From Mycobacterium dioxanotrophicus (lineage in GTDB: Bacteria > Actinomycetota > Actinomycetes > Mycobacteriales > Mycobacteriaceae): a DNA stretch of 64,000 nt. Below are positions 1 through 9,268 of this stretch, one piece after another (position 1 is the stretch's first letter; every line of letters begins with the position of its first letter). The stretch lies in the NCBI RefSeq assembly GCF_002157835.1, contig NZ_CP020810.1, positions 91,599 through 155,598 on the forward strand, read 5' to 3'. The position numbers and the translations under genes were made by a program. Below the pieces are notes generated by a model. It saw only the letters and a list, made by a program, of their open reading frames with translations, was not told where the DNA came from and made no database searches.

Positions 1-1082
1 GGGTCGTAAAGATTAGTCGACGTGCCGGGCTGGTGATAAGCAGCGAACGTCTCCGGAATCGTCTGCAACCCGCCCCGTGACGAACCCGCCGGGAACCCGT
101 CCGGCCCGGATCCGGCCAACCGCGTGGCGTTCATGTCGGAGGTGTTGACCGCCAACGGATTGAAGCTGGACTCCCGCGCTGCAGCGGTCATCAACCCGGT
201 CATCCAACGTGCCCGCGCCCTCGGGTCGTCAACACCCATCACATCGAGCGCCTCGCTGATGTATCCCCGATAGGCCTCCCTGCCCGCCGGGAACTTCAGC
301 CGGTCGTATTGCACAGCACTGAGCGGGATCTTCGCGGCCTGCGACACCGCCGCCTTCGACCCGCCGGTCCCCGACGCCGGGGTGCTGCCGTTGGTGCTGC
401 CGGTCAGTTTGGCGGCTTGGGTGAACGGGGCGGTCAGCCCGCTCAACCCCGACAGCGGTGCACCGAAACCAGGCATCCCACCGCCACCCATCGGCATCCC
501 GCCACCCATCGGCATTCCACCGCCCATCGGCATGGCGCCCAACGAACTTGCGCCCATCCCCGCAGGGCGCGTCAGACCCGCCACGTCACCGTACCCGGCG
601 GCGTTGGCATTGGCCGCCGCCGCGTGCGTGCCCGCCTCAGCAGCACCGGTCTGCACCGTGCCGCGAGTCTCCTCCAACCGTGTCCTGATCGCAGTGATCA
701 ACGCCCGCTTGCCCTCCGGGGTGTTGGTGCTCAAACCCAGCGCCTGCACATCAGCGACCGCCTGGGCGATGATCGCCTCCATGTTCACCCGGCCCCCCGA
801 CGCCGAGGCCGCCGCCGCATCCAGCTCGGCGCGACCGGTGTCATCCAGGGAGCTGAGCGCGGCCGTGGAGTTGTGGTGCTCGACAGCCGAATCCTGCTGA
901 CCATCAGCGGCCTGACCCTGCCCGGGAGTGATCGACGGCGGCGGCGCCGGAGCCAACGGCGGCAGCGGCAACAACACCCCCACCCCGGTACCAAAACCAT
1001 CCCGCGCCTGACCCATCACCCCACCAGCAGCACGCACAAACCCGTCTACCGACTCTCCAATAGCACACCCGCCGCCGCACAT
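1..1082 (-). CDS. DUF4226 / lytic transglycosylase-like protein (3' end outside window)
   Basis: The frame runs from ATG at 1082 to the window edge, so the C-terminus is missing. The N-terminal half is Ala/Gly-rich and carries a helical DUF4226-like stretch (NMEAIIAQAVADVQALGL, then TRLEETRG). A Gly-Met-Pro repeat (GGMPM three times) follows. The last visible 110 residues read AVQYDRLKFPAGREAYRGY ... MTAAARESSFNPLAVN ... GGLQTIPETFAAY, which matches the SLT lytic transglycosylase fold with the catalytic Glu in ARESSF. Such proteins sit in ESX-linked mycobacterial clusters and probably trim peptidoglycan during export. The start was chosen because upstream ATGs at 1110 and 1119 hit a stop within a dozen codons. 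It follows the neighbouring DUF4226 gene by 45 bp and is probably in the same operon. Confidence 0.8.
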   Translation of the reverse strand, partial: MCGGGCAIGESVDGFVRAAGGVMGQARDGFGTGVGVLLPLPPLAPAPPPSITPGQGQAADGQQDSAVEHHNSTAALSSLDDTGRAELDAAAASASGGRVNMEAIIAQAVADVQALGLSTNTPEGKRALITAIRTRLEETRGTVQTGAAEAGTHAAAANANAAGYGDVAGLTRPAGMGASSLGAMPMGGGMPMGGGMPMGGGGMPGFGAPLSGLSGLTAPFTQAAKLTGSTNGSTPASGTGGSKAAVSQAAKIPLSAVQYDRLKFPAGREAYRGYISEALDVMGVDDPRARARWMTGLMTAAARESSFNPLAVNTSDMNATRLAGSGPDGFPAGSSRGGLQTIPETFAAYHQPGTSTNLYD

Positions 1083-1127
1083 CTCAGTGCGCCTTCGGTG
1101 GGGTCGTCATCGTGGCCATCGTCGTCG

Positions 1128-2564
1128 TCAGTCAGCAGCCGGTGCCGCCGCCGGTGAGCCTGACTTCGCGGCCGTGGGATCGAACCAGCCCAAAAAGTCC
1201 GGGCCCGAACTCACGCTCTCCAGCGGCTGCACCTGCCCTGAGACCAGCACCTTGCCGCTGCCCAGCGCCATCACCTGGTGGTCCTTCCACATGCCCACAT
1301 CCCCCGCCTTGAGCTGAGGCGGCGGCACCGGATCGGTCACCGGGGTGCCCGGCGGCGGCAGCGTCACACCCGCAGCCTGCTGCCACGCCTCGGCCACCGG
1401 AGCGCCGTTGAGCGCCGCCCGCACCGCTTCCGCGCCCTGCGGGGTCCGCGCCTCCGTCACCGAGTTGTCGGGCAACTGCACATCAGTCGACTTCGTCGCG
1501 GGCTCCACCGTCTGCGCCTGCTGGCCAGCCTGATCCGCGGCAGCGGCCTGAGTCTGCGCCGACTCCTCCTCGCCCTCCTCGGAGTCACTCTCGCCCTCGG
1601 AGGCCGACTCGGTCGTGGCGTCGCCCTCGGTGAAGTCCGGGGCAGCCTCCTCGTCCTGGCCGGCCTTGTCGTCGGTGAACTCCGGGCCAGCCTCCTCGGG
1701 CGGCTTCTGATCGCTGAACCCCGCCAGCGTCGAGGCCAGCGGGTCCATGAACCCAGTGGGCAGCCCACCACCGCCGCCGAACCCGGGCAATCCGCCACCG
1801 CCGCCGAACCCGGGCAATCCGCCACCGCCGCCGCCGAACCCGGGAAGACCACCCATCGGCATGCCCATCCCCAGCCCCGGCTGACCCAGCATCCCAGCCG
1901 GGTTGGTCTGAGCCTCCCCCTGGGCCGAATCCGCTTCCGCAGGAGCCTCGTTGCCGCCGCCGCTGCCTCCACCGTCCGCACTGTCGGGTGCAGTGCCCAC
2001 GCCGCTGTACTTGGTGGCATTCTCCTGCGACACCGCCGCCTTGTCCTCGGAGTCGGCCGCCGCCTTCTCGATAATCGTCCGAGCCTCCTCCAGACGGGTC
2101 TTGACGAAATCCATCAACGTCTTCTGACCCTCGACGGTGTACAGCGACCCGTCAGCCTTCATCTGCTCGATCTTGGCCGTCACATCGGCGCGGATGTCCT
2201 CCAACTCCTGGCGGCCGACCTCACCGGCAGCCGCCACCTCCTCAGCGCTGATCCCCGCACTATCGAGTTCCACGAGCTGCTCCAGCATCTCCCCCACCCG
2301 CCGAGCCTCCTCCTTGGCGGCCTCAGCGGCAGGCCCCTCAACCCCCTCCGGCGGCACCGGAGGCGCCGGCGGAGGCACCAGAGGCCCCTGCGGCGGCGAA
2401 GGTTGACCGGCCGGCCCTTCGGGTGCGGGCGATGCGGGCTCTCGGCCATCAACCTCAGTGTCCGGGGCAGGCGACAAAGGCAGCATCGGCGCCAGCCGTC
2501 CGATCCCGAGGATGGCGTTGGTCAGGACCGTCTCGACGGCTTTGCTGACAATGTCCCACGACAT
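1128..2564 (-). CDS. DUF4226 domain protein, ESX-associated
   Basis: 478 residues. Residues about 70-190 form a charged helical region (LEQLVELDSAGISAEEVAAA ... DFVKTRLEEARTIIEKAAAD) of the DUF4226 type, like the N-terminus of the gene downstream. The middle is low-complexity: a Gly/Pro/Phe repeat (GLPGFGGGGG three times) then an acidic Glu/Asp/Ser stretch. A conserved C-terminal block (AEAWQQAAGVTLPPPGTPV ... MWKDHQVMALGSGKVLV) ends the protein. A GGGAGAG Shine-Dalgarno lies just before the ATG. There is no signal peptide and no membrane segment, so export, if any, would use the type VII system. The biochemical function is unknown. Confidence 0.75.
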   Translation of the reverse strand: MSWDIVSKAVETVLTNAILGIGRLAPMLPLSPAPDTEVDGREPASPAPEGPAGQPSPPQGPLVPPPAPPVPPEGVEGPAAEAAKEEARRVGEMLEQLVELDSAGISAEEVAAAGEVGRQELEDIRADVTAKIEQMKADGSLYTVEGQKTLMDFVKTRLEEARTIIEKAAADSEDKAAVSQENATKYSGVGTAPDSADGGGSGGGNEAPAEADSAQGEAQTNPAGMLGQPGLGMGMPMGGLPGFGGGGGGLPGFGGGGGLPGFGGGGGLPTGFMDPLASTLAGFSDQKPPEEAGPEFTDDKAGQDEEAAPDFTEGDATTESASEGESDSEEGEEESAQTQAAAADQAGQQAQTVEPATKSTDVQLPDNSVTEARTPQGAEAVRAALNGAPVAEAWQQAAGVTLPPPGTPVTDPVPPPQLKAGDVGMWKDHQVMALGSGKVLVSGQVQPLESVSSGPDFLGWFDPTAAKSGSPAAAPAAD

Positions 2565-2580
2565 GCAACTCTCCCTATGA

Positions 2581-2868
2581 CTAGAAGTTCAATGCACGCT
2601 CGTCGGCAGCCACCGCGTCAAGCGTCAGATACGTCCCATCAATGCCAAGATTGGCCAAGTACCGGTCATGAGCGACGGCGGCGACCTTGCGGACACGATT
2701 GTTCAACGTCACCGAATCCCAGTTCCGAGCATCGGGCTTCAACACCACACCACACACAAAACCGAGGCCATTGACCTGCACAAACACCGTGCGCTTCACA
2801 GAGATCGCCGTCGCGACAACCTGCTCGCCAAGATCACCGGCCGACTCAGCAGCCTCCTGCTCCGTCAC
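2581..2868 (-). CDS. Small YbaB-like protein
   Basis: 95 residues from GTG at 2868, which has GGAAGGGG four bases upstream; a GTG at 2886 would add six residues but has no such site. The pattern (VTEQEAAE..., then ISVKRTVFVQVNGLGFVCGV, then LNNRVRKVAAVAHDRYLANL) suggests the small alpha/beta YbaB/EbfC-like proteins repeatedly found in ESX clusters, where a strand pair is followed by a helix. The role is unknown; a chaperone or DNA-binding role is possible. It lies 16 bp before the DUF4226 gene and behind a short AT-rich gap (2900-2950) that may hold their promoter. Confidence 0.55.
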   Translation of the reverse strand: MTEQEAAESAGDLGEQVVATAISVKRTVFVQVNGLGFVCGVVLKPDARNWDSVTLNNRVRKVAAVAHDRYLANLGIDGTYLTLDAVAADERALNF

Positions 2869-2983
2869 GGTTCCCCTTCCGGCCACACACCCACTTCACC
2901 TGACCCGCATGTTGCTGGACATATTACACATATTCATGCAATAGGTGAACATGTCAGGCACACTTTTGATGAGAGGGTGTCGG

Positions 2984-5389
2984 TCAGCTGGGCGTCCCCG
3001 CAGTCTGCGGCCGCGGCGCCAGCACCGCATCCACAACATGGCCGAACCCAGCAATCTTGGCGCAGTAGACGAGATCCGGCAGAGACGGCGGCTGAACACG
3101 CCAACACCTCAGCAGCTCGATCATCAAGCCCGCCCGGTAGAAGTGCACATACACCTGCTGGGAAGCCCGCGACACTTCGGAATCGTCAGCGTCGAGCACC
3201 CCTCCGGCCATGCTCGGATGCAGAACCGCAGAATTATGCCGCTCAATCACGTTGCGGTAGTGAGCATCCCAGTCCACCGCGGTACGGCTGCGCAACGGCT
3301 CCAACACATGGTCCACGTCGTACTGCTCGACCAGCCGCGACTCCTGGCCATCCATCCCGGCCAGCGCGCTCGGCGTCTGCGCAGCAGCGGCCAACACCGC
3401 CTCGGTGATCGCCCCAGCGGCCTGCAGCCCCAGCCCCTGCTGCAGGACGGCCTGCACCTTCGCCCAAGCCGGACGATCCACCGTCATCAACCGATGGACG
3501 TATCCACCACCCATACTCGGAGCCTCACCAGGAGTGTGCAGGATCTCGACCGCGCGGACAGACTCGAAATCAGGCCACCCCACCGGTCGAGCAATACCCA
3601 ACTCCGTGGTCACCAACGCAGACCGGCGAGCCCCCGCCACATGCTCAGACAACTCCTCGGCATGAGCGGCGAGCAACGCTGTCGGCTGCTCAACCCCCAT
3701 GAACCGGGTGGCCCAGTTCAAAGGAAGCAGCTCATCGAACACCGCCAGGTGCGCTGAGTTCGGAATGAAGACTCCAGGTGGCACATAGGCGCCCCCGCCC
3801 ACGCTCGACGCAATCGACACCGACGGACCAGAAGGCAACTGCACCACCGACACTGCCCACTGCACGAACCCGCCATTGAGCAGGTCCTCACGAACCTCTG
3901 TACCGCGCACCAAGCCATCCAGAACCCGCCGCGCCAACAGCAGGTCCGCGCTCGGCTCCGAATCCGTCAGTGCCGCACCAGCACCGGCACCCCCGCTGCC
4001 GGCCACCAGCGGAGCGCCCGCACCGCCGCCCTGCTGCGTCGTCGGGCCGACCGGAGTCGCAGGCTGAGCCGATGCCGGCACCGTCCCCGCGCCAGGTGGT
4101 GGCACAGGACCACCACCCCCGCCAGGCGGTACATACGGCGCCAAACCACCACCACCACCACCAGCGGCGACCGGCGGCACCATACCCCCGCCACCACCAA
4201 CAGGAGCCGGTCCACTCGGTGCGGACGGTGCAGCCGCACCCGCTCCCTGAGCGGGAACCACCGGAGCCTGCTGCCCGGGAGAGGCAACCGGAGTCACCGA
4301 AGGATGCTGCGCCGCAAACTTCTCCAACGCCGGCGACGGCGTCGCAGACACCGCACCCGAAGCCCCCATTCCCGACGCCAAACCCGACTGGAAACTACTC
4401 GCCGCACTCGACAACGGATTACTCGACACCGGGTTACTGCTCAACGCCTCCGACATCGACGACGCCGGAGCCGTCGCCGCATCCTTCAACGGATTCCCGC
4501 TCAACGCACTCAAACCCGACGGCACCTGCGGCGGCCGCATCGAGCCCATACCGCTACCCACGCCAGTGCCCGTACTGCTTGCTGCTGAACCTGTTGTAGG
4601 CATCCCCGTGGTTGGCAGTCCCACCCCACTGAGGGGTGTGGACACCGGCGGCTGATCTGCCAGCGGATTGTCAGCGGGCAGTGCACCCTCGGTTTTCGGC
4701 TGGTCGGTTTGACTCAGTTCTGTGACGGTGGGCGCGTCTGACAGGTCCCCCTCCACCTTCTTCCCGTCGTTGGCGAGTGGCTCGTTAGCCTTCGCCCCTG
4801 GGTCGTCGGTCCCCTCCGCCTTCTTCTCATCCTTCGGCGTTTCGTGATTAGCAGCGGTGGCGTCTTCACCCTTACGGGAATCTTCGCCTGGTATGGGGAG
4901 TGGTGGCGGGGCCGCGGCGATGTCTCCGAGCGCGGTGCTGAAGGCGGTGGCGGCTTCTTCTTTGAAGGTGGCTGCAGAGAAGGGTGTCTTGGTTTTTTGT
5001 GCTGTCTCCCAGGCTTGTTGAGCGGCATCCCCGATCTGTGTGAGGCTCAGTTTCAGGCCGAGGACGGTGCTCTTGTAGGACTCCGCGGTAACGGCTTTCG
5101 AACCAAGATGATCGGCTACGTCGTAGGCGTGGTTGCGCATTTCGGTGAGCCGTTCCACCCGCGCGGTGCCGGCCTGGCCCTGGAGAAGATCGGGGCTCGT
5201 GGACATTTTGCGTTTGAGGGTGTCGCCGTAGGCGGAGAACCGGGTTTCGGCGTCGCGATGTTCATCGGCGACACTCTGAATGTCGTTCTCGCTGATGCTC
5301 GGCCAGAATTCGCCGATTGCCATCTGAGCACCGATGCCTGATGGCCGCTGAATGTCGCCCGCACCGCCTAGCGATCCAGTAGCCGGCAT
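2984..5389 (-). CDS. Large Rv3899c-like ESX-associated protein (DUF5631/DUF5632)
   Basis: 801 residues in three parts. Residues 1-180 are helical (FWPSISENDIQSVADEHRDA, then ADHLGSKAVTAESYKSTVLG) like an ESX substrate or PPE-type helical bundle. Residues 180-480 are disordered Pro/Gly/Ser/Ala with charged patches. Residues about 485-801 are globular (LARRVLDGLVRGTEV ... FIPNSAHLAVFDELLPLNWA ... QYDVDHVLEPLRSRTAVDWD) and match, from memory, the C-terminal domain of M. tuberculosis Rv3899c (DUF5631/DUF5632). No catalytic motif is evident. Its place between the membrane protein and the DUF4226 pair resembles the Rv3896c-Rv3902c region of M. tuberculosis. Confidence 0.75.
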   Translation of the reverse strand: MPATGSLGGAGDIQRPSGIGAQMAIGEFWPSISENDIQSVADEHRDAETRFSAYGDTLKRKMSTSPDLLQGQAGTARVERLTEMRNHAYDVADHLGSKAVTAESYKSTVLGLKLSLTQIGDAAQQAWETAQKTKTPFSAATFKEEAATAFSTALGDIAAAPPPLPIPGEDSRKGEDATAANHETPKDEKKAEGTDDPGAKANEPLANDGKKVEGDLSDAPTVTELSQTDQPKTEGALPADNPLADQPPVSTPLSGVGLPTTGMPTTGSAASSTGTGVGSGMGSMRPPQVPSGLSALSGNPLKDAATAPASSMSEALSSNPVSSNPLSSAASSFQSGLASGMGASGAVSATPSPALEKFAAQHPSVTPVASPGQQAPVVPAQGAGAAAPSAPSGPAPVGGGGGMVPPVAAGGGGGGLAPYVPPGGGGGPVPPPGAGTVPASAQPATPVGPTTQQGGGAGAPLVAGSGGAGAGAALTDSEPSADLLLARRVLDGLVRGTEVREDLLNGGFVQWAVSVVQLPSGPSVSIASSVGGGAYVPPGVFIPNSAHLAVFDELLPLNWATRFMGVEQPTALLAAHAEELSEHVAGARRSALVTTELGIARPVGWPDFESVRAVEILHTPGEAPSMGGGYVHRLMTVDRPAWAKVQAVLQQGLGLQAAGAITEAVLAAAAQTPSALAGMDGQESRLVEQYDVDHVLEPLRSRTAVDWDAHYRNVIERHNSAVLHPSMAGGVLDADDSEVSRASQQVYVHFYRAGLMIELLRCWRVQPPSLPDLVYCAKIAGFGHVVDAVLAPRPQTAGTPS

Positions 5390-5425
5390 AGCTGCGCTCT
5401 CCCCTCATTCACGCGATGCAGAACT

Positions 5426-6121
5426 TCAGCCTTGGTCGAGTCCGCAGACTTCCCAGGCTTGGTCGTACGCGGCCTGCGCTGCCCGCTTGTCATCGGCAGG
5501 CGGTTCAGCCAAGCCTCGTTCTCGGACTTCACCGAAGACCGCCATGCGGGCGTAATACGCCGACACGACATCTGAGATTGCTTGCCGCACTGGTGCACTC
5601 GCTCCCGGGTAGTCCTGCAACGACGCCTGTAACGCAGCCGCAGCAGGGAGGATGTCCATGGCGTTTGTGTAATTGTTCGGTATGGCGCTGTTGATGGTTG
5701 CGTAGCGCGTGCACAGCCCGACGTCCTGTGCGTGGGTGTCCCCAGTGGCCGGTGCGCCTGCAACATTGGTGGGTTCACTTGTTTGAGACGCACGGTCATT
5801 CGATGACGCGGAATTAGTGGCAATGGTCCCGACTGCGGCTCCCACTCCTGCAGCGACGAGGGCGGTGGCCGCGACGAGAGCGATGAGGCCACCGCGCCCA
5901 GAGCGCTTCGGCGTCGACATGGGTGGTCCGAAGTGTCCCGGGGCGGGTGCTGGCTGGTAGCCGGTTCCCGCGTGGGCTGGGTGGTAACCCGTGGTCTCGG
6001 CAGGTGCCTGGTGGGCCGCCCCTTCCGGGGCGGGGTGATAACCCCACCCTTCGGGTGCTGGTTGGTAGCCGGCACCGTGTGCGCGTCCTGTGCCAGGCCC
6101 GGTTGTGGTGGGGTGGCTCAT
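5426..6121 (-). CDS. Single-pass membrane protein with Pro/Tyr repeats
   Basis: 231 residues. The N-terminal 70 residues contain repeats of the type GYQPAPEG / GYHPAPEG / GYHPAHAG, a common cytoplasmic tail of mycobacterial membrane proteins. A single hydrophobic segment follows at about residues 77-100 (GGLIALVAATALVAAGVGAA). The remaining 130 residues should lie outside the membrane and include two Cys (VGLCTRY and WEVCGLDQG at the very end) that could form a disulfide. The domain resembles the Rv3901c-type proteins of ESX-linked loci in its layout. Its role is unknown, perhaps anchoring or sensing for the cluster. Confidence 0.7.
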   Translation of the reverse strand: MSHPTTTGPGTGRAHGAGYQPAPEGWGYHPAPEGAAHQAPAETTGYHPAHAGTGYQPAPAPGHFGPPMSTPKRSGRGGLIALVAATALVAAGVGAAVGTIATNSASSNDRASQTSEPTNVAGAPATGDTHAQDVGLCTRYATINSAIPNNYTNAMDILPAAAALQASLQDYPGASAPVRQAISDVVSAYYARMAVFGEVRERGLAEPPADDKRAAQAAYDQAWEVCGLDQG

Positions 6122-6213
6122 CCTCGTCTCCCTGCGGTATCGGGTGGATGGTTAGAGCCTACCGCTCACCACCAGGCCCCAACCACGCGATTTAGGTCCT
6201 GAACTCCCTCTTG

Positions 6214-6594
6214 TCAGATTGGTGCGACGCCGCCGGAGACGTTCGGTCCAGGCACCGCAGCACTGATGGTCGCGGCGGCCTGACCATCCTCGGCTTCCAA
6301 CGTCGCAGAGCAGGTGCTGTCCGTCGAAGCTGTCTCGCTTGCCAGAGCAGTGGCGCGAGCTTCGCATGCGGCCAGTTCGGCAGCCCACGGGCTCATGGCG
6401 GCGGTGATCGCAGCGCTCACGGCATCTGGTCCCGCCCCGGCCGCCGTCGCCGCGGCGGCCCCGACCGCCCCGCCCGCCCCTGCGGCGGCAACAGTGGCTG
6501 CCTCGGCCGCGGTGTTAGCGCCATCGGCGATCAGCGGAAGCGCCTCGACCTGGATGTTGTCGGCTGACTGTCCAGATGTTGTGACTGCGGGCAT
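6214..6594 (-). CDS. Small Ala-rich putative ESX substrate
   Basis: 126 residues, very rich in Ala and Gly, with a predicted helix-loop-helix core (TAAEAATVAAAGAGGAVGAA ... DAVSAAITAAMSPWAAELAA) and a disordered end. Two Cys are present (LAACEARAT and DSTCSAT). It resembles PE-like or WXG100-like secreted partners in length and composition, but neither a WxG motif nor a YxxxD/E secretion signal is visible. The start is 2 bp after the stop of the upstream YbaB-like gene, so the two are probably cotranslated. Confidence 0.5.
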   Translation of the reverse strand: MPAVTTSGQSADNIQVEALPLIADGANTAAEAATVAAAGAGGAVGAAAATAAGAGPDAVSAAITAAMSPWAAELAACEARATALASETASTDSTCSATLEAEDGQAAATISAAVPGPNVSGGVAPI

Positions 6595-6596
6595 TT

Positions 6597-6995
6597 CTAT
6601 TGCCTCCGTTGGGTGTTCGGGCTGTGCAGTGCTTGAGCCAACTGGTTAGCCACGGGATGCTGGAGCAGCGCGGGGGAGGCGATCTTGGCGCACTCGTCGA
6701 ACAGCTTTTGTGAGATGGCATCGAGGCCCTCGGCGGCCCTGCGGGCGTTCTGTGCCAAGGCGTCGCTGATGCGGTCGTTGAGTTCGCTGATCGTCAGCTC
6801 CTGCTGGAGCCCCTCGCGGACGTCGAGGTCAAGAAGCCGTCCCCTCGAGTCGTGGACGACGATGATGTCCTCGTCGTCGCTGGTGCTCGACAGGAATGCG
6901 TCGGTTTCCTCATCCCAGGCGTAGATCGCATCCAGCATCGTGTTCAGGGGTGCCAGCGCCGCCTCGGCGGCTGGGTTAATCGGTGGTGTCGCCAT
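6597..6995 (-). CDS. YbaB/DUF2710-like small protein
   Basis: 132 residues: an acidic N-terminal helix, a beta hairpin (EDIIVVHDSRGRLLDLDVRE), then a long helix (LTISELNDRISDALAQNARR) and an Ala-rich end. This strand-strand-helix order is that of the YbaB/EbfC-like proteins found beside ESX substrates. The start overlaps the last 20 bases of the 588-residue gene, which suggests translational coupling. I infer a chaperone or assembly role; this is not shown by sequence. Confidence 0.55.
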   Translation of the reverse strand: MATPPINPAAEAALAPLNTMLDAIYAWDEETDAFLSSTSDDEDIIVVHDSRGRLLDLDVREGLQQELTISELNDRISDALAQNARRAAEGLDAISQKLFDECAKIASPALLQHPVANQLAQALHSPNTQRRQ

Positions 6996-8742
6996 CGGTC
7001 TCCTCCTGAGTCTTGGACGACTTACGCCGGCCAGGACGCTTCCTCACTTGTTCCAACTCCCCGAACACCGGCTCGGTGTTGGCGTGATCGCGATGTACGA
7101 CCCGCTTATCGGGATGTAGGTCTTTGTCTCTCTCCGGGGTGTTGTTGCCCCCCATACCGCCCATCATCGGCGGATACATGCCACCCATCATCGGCCCACC
7201 GACCCGGCCAGCGGTCGGTGCTGGAGCCGACGCCGCCGGCGCGGCCGGTGGAGCGATCGCAGCACCGGGTGCGGCCGCCGACACCGAACTCGACGGGCCG
7301 CCAGCGGGCAACCCGCCACCGCCGCCACCACCACCGCCACTGCTGGCCGGAGTGGTGCCCAGGTCACTCGGGCCGAGGTCGTCAAAGCCCATGTCCTCCG
7401 GGGACGGCAAGCCCTCACCGCCGGTGCCGGGCATGCCACCCAGGCTGGGCAAACTCGGCATCCCCGACAGCGCAGACAGCGGAGAAGCTCCCCCACCGGG
7501 CATCATCCCGGAGGCGCCGCCCGCAGATTGGCTCACCGCACCCAGAATCGAGCCCAGGACGTTGCCCGCGGTGTTGGCGGTGGCGTCGGTGGCCGGAGTC
7601 AGCGCCGTCTGGGCCGCAGTCGGCTCATTGGGAATGTCGGACTGCTCTGCTGCGGCGATGTCGCCGCTCGGTTGCCCTGCCGGATCGGGCTGGCTGGTGG
7701 TTCCCGGATCGTCCTCGGTGTCCGGATCGCCAGCCCCGGGTTCGTCCTTGACCTCCTTGAACGTGGCCTCCAGCTCGTCCTTCTCCTCAGCCTCGGTGCT
7801 CGACTCGGGTTTGTTCTCAGGCGTGGCGGTGCCCGGTGTGCCCCCCACGATCGGCGGGGGCACCGACGGCGGCGGCGGCACGGTCACCGTGTCGACGTTG
7901 GCGGCCGCCGCATAGCTGGCCTGTGCCGTCACAGCCTCAGCCTGCGCGGTGGAGAGGTTGGCCTTGGCCACCACCAACGGCTCACTGACCACACCGGCGC
8001 TGGCGTTGAACTTCTGCAGCGCGGTGCGGTACTCCTCACGCAATGCCTGGAACGTCTCCGGTGTCGGAGTGGCGGTGCGGGCGTTGTCGACGGTGCTGGC
8101 CGCCGATTCTGCCGAGGCGGCCAGCGTTCTGGCGTAGTTCGCGACATCGGCCAGCCACGAGGCGTGGTCGGAAATGTTGCGGCCTGCGGGTTGGTTGCCT
8201 GCGTTCCAGTTCGCGTCGACCCCTTGAGCCGCCCGCTTGGTGTCACCGGACTGCTTGTCCAGCTCCGTTGCCAGCGTGCGGAACTGGCTCGCCAGCGTGC
8301 GCAGCGGCTCCGATCCCGGCCCGCCGTGGATGACCGCCGCCCAGTTCTCGGCCGGCATCGGTGCGGGCGCGGCCGGAACCGGCGGAGCGGCCGGTAACGA
8401 CGGCATCTGGCCAGGCCCGGTGGGCAGGACAGGCGCCGCCGAGGAGGGCTGGGCCTGTCCATAGCTCGAGATCACCGCGGCGGCATCGGCGTCGCTCTGG
8501 TCCAGTGCCACCCCGGTGGTGGCCACGGCCATTCCTCCGGCGGCGCGCTGGGCCATCGAATGCGCGATGAGCAGTTCCAGGCCCGTAGCCCATGCGGTGA
8601 ACGAGGCGGCCACAGCGGTCGACACCTGGTCGGGGGCCGCCGGCTGGCACTGCGAGCAGGAGGGTGCATGTCCGGCCGCGTCGTCCTGCAACTCGCGGCC
8701 ATGGGCGACCAGGGCGGGCGGTTCGAACGAAATGTTAACCAC
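6976..8742 (-). CDS. ESX substrate-like protein, 588 residues
   Basis: Residues 1-100 (VNISFEPPALVAHGRELQDD ... SFTAWATGLELLIAHSMAQR) form a helical hairpin of the type found in type VII secretion targets. Residues about 130-290 are a second helical section (RTLASQFRTLATELDKQSGD ... WLADVANYARTLAASAESAA) that resembles a PPE-type bundle. A long Pro/Asp/Glu/Gly linker follows, with a run of nine Gly, and a basic C-terminus (KRPGRRKSSKTQEE) that could bind nucleic acid or membrane. It is the second gene of the putative operon, 49 bp after the EspC-like gene. No YxxxD/E signal was spotted by eye. Confidence 0.6.
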   Translation of the reverse strand: MVNISFEPPALVAHGRELQDDAAGHAPSCSQCQPAAPDQVSTAVAASFTAWATGLELLIAHSMAQRAAGGMAVATTGVALDQSDADAAAVISSYGQAQPSSAAPVLPTGPGQMPSLPAAPPVPAAPAPMPAENWAAVIHGGPGSEPLRTLASQFRTLATELDKQSGDTKRAAQGVDANWNAGNQPAGRNISDHASWLADVANYARTLAASAESAASTVDNARTATPTPETFQALREEYRTALQKFNASAGVVSEPLVVAKANLSTAQAEAVTAQASYAAAANVDTVTVPPPPSVPPPIVGGTPGTATPENKPESSTEAEEKDELEATFKEVKDEPGAGDPDTEDDPGTTSQPDPAGQPSGDIAAAEQSDIPNEPTAAQTALTPATDATANTAGNVLGSILGAVSQSAGGASGMMPGGGASPLSALSGMPSLPSLGGMPGTGGEGLPSPEDMGFDDLGPSDLGTTPASSGGGGGGGGGLPAGGPSSSVSAAAPGAAIAPPAAPAASAPAPTAGRVGGPMMGGMYPPMMGGMGGNNTPERDKDLHPDKRVVHRDHANTEPVFGELEQVRKRPGRRKSSKTQEETDGDTTD

Positions 8743-8791
8743 CCCAGCCCCCTTTCCGGTTCAGACCCATCCCCACGTCACACGCGTGAGG

Positions 8792-9109
8792 TCAGATCTG
8801 CACCGCGGCGTCGATGGCGCGGGCGGTGTCGCCGTCAGCGACCTCGAATCCCGTCCGATGATTACGCAGTTTCTGCGCGTGCGCACGAGCCCAGGCGATG
8901 ACGCGCTCATAACTCAGACCGCGTTCGGTCGTCTCCAGCGCCTTGGCCTGAATGAACGCCGAGTAGATCGGCCCCAGCTGACTGCTCAACTGCTCGATGT
9001 CGGGCTGTGTCGACGCCACGTATTGAGCCAGCTCGTCGGCGTAGGTGTCCCAACGGTCGGCCAGGGCCGCCGCGGCCTCAGGGTCCAGACTGATCTGATC
9101 AGTGCTCAT
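8792..9109 (-). CDS. EspC/WXG100-like small ESX protein
   Basis: 105 residues, almost entirely helical, beginning with LDPEAAAALADRWDTYADEL. This matches the EspC-type 'secretion target' pattern, with the first conserved Trp at residue 20. It ends with a second helix (YERVIAWARAHAQKLRNHRT). It is the first gene of the nine-gene minus-strand block, so its upstream gap (9110-9268) should hold the operon promoter. It probably forms a helical pair with the N-terminal part of the next product, as WXG100 partners do; this is inference. Confidence 0.6.
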   Translation of the reverse strand: MSTDQISLDPEAAAALADRWDTYADELAQYVASTQPDIEQLSSQLGPIYSAFIQAKALETTERGLSYERVIAWARAHAQKLRNHRTGFEVADGDTARAIDAAVQI

Positions 9110-9268
9110 AACGGTTCAGCCTCTCTCGTGCCCGTCCGACGTGCCTAACATGTTCACGAACTGCTCTATTGTGTACTGTACGTCTCATCACGCGCAAGGG
9201 AGTGTGTGCAAGACACGCGGGAATGGCTTACAGGGTAGGTCGGTTCCGAGATGAAAGAGTGACCTGTT

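Noticed and set aside
1278..2774. Large plus-strand frames opposite the ESX block
   Set aside because: Arg/His-rich antisense frames typical of high-GC DNA; the minus-strand frames have recognisable domains.
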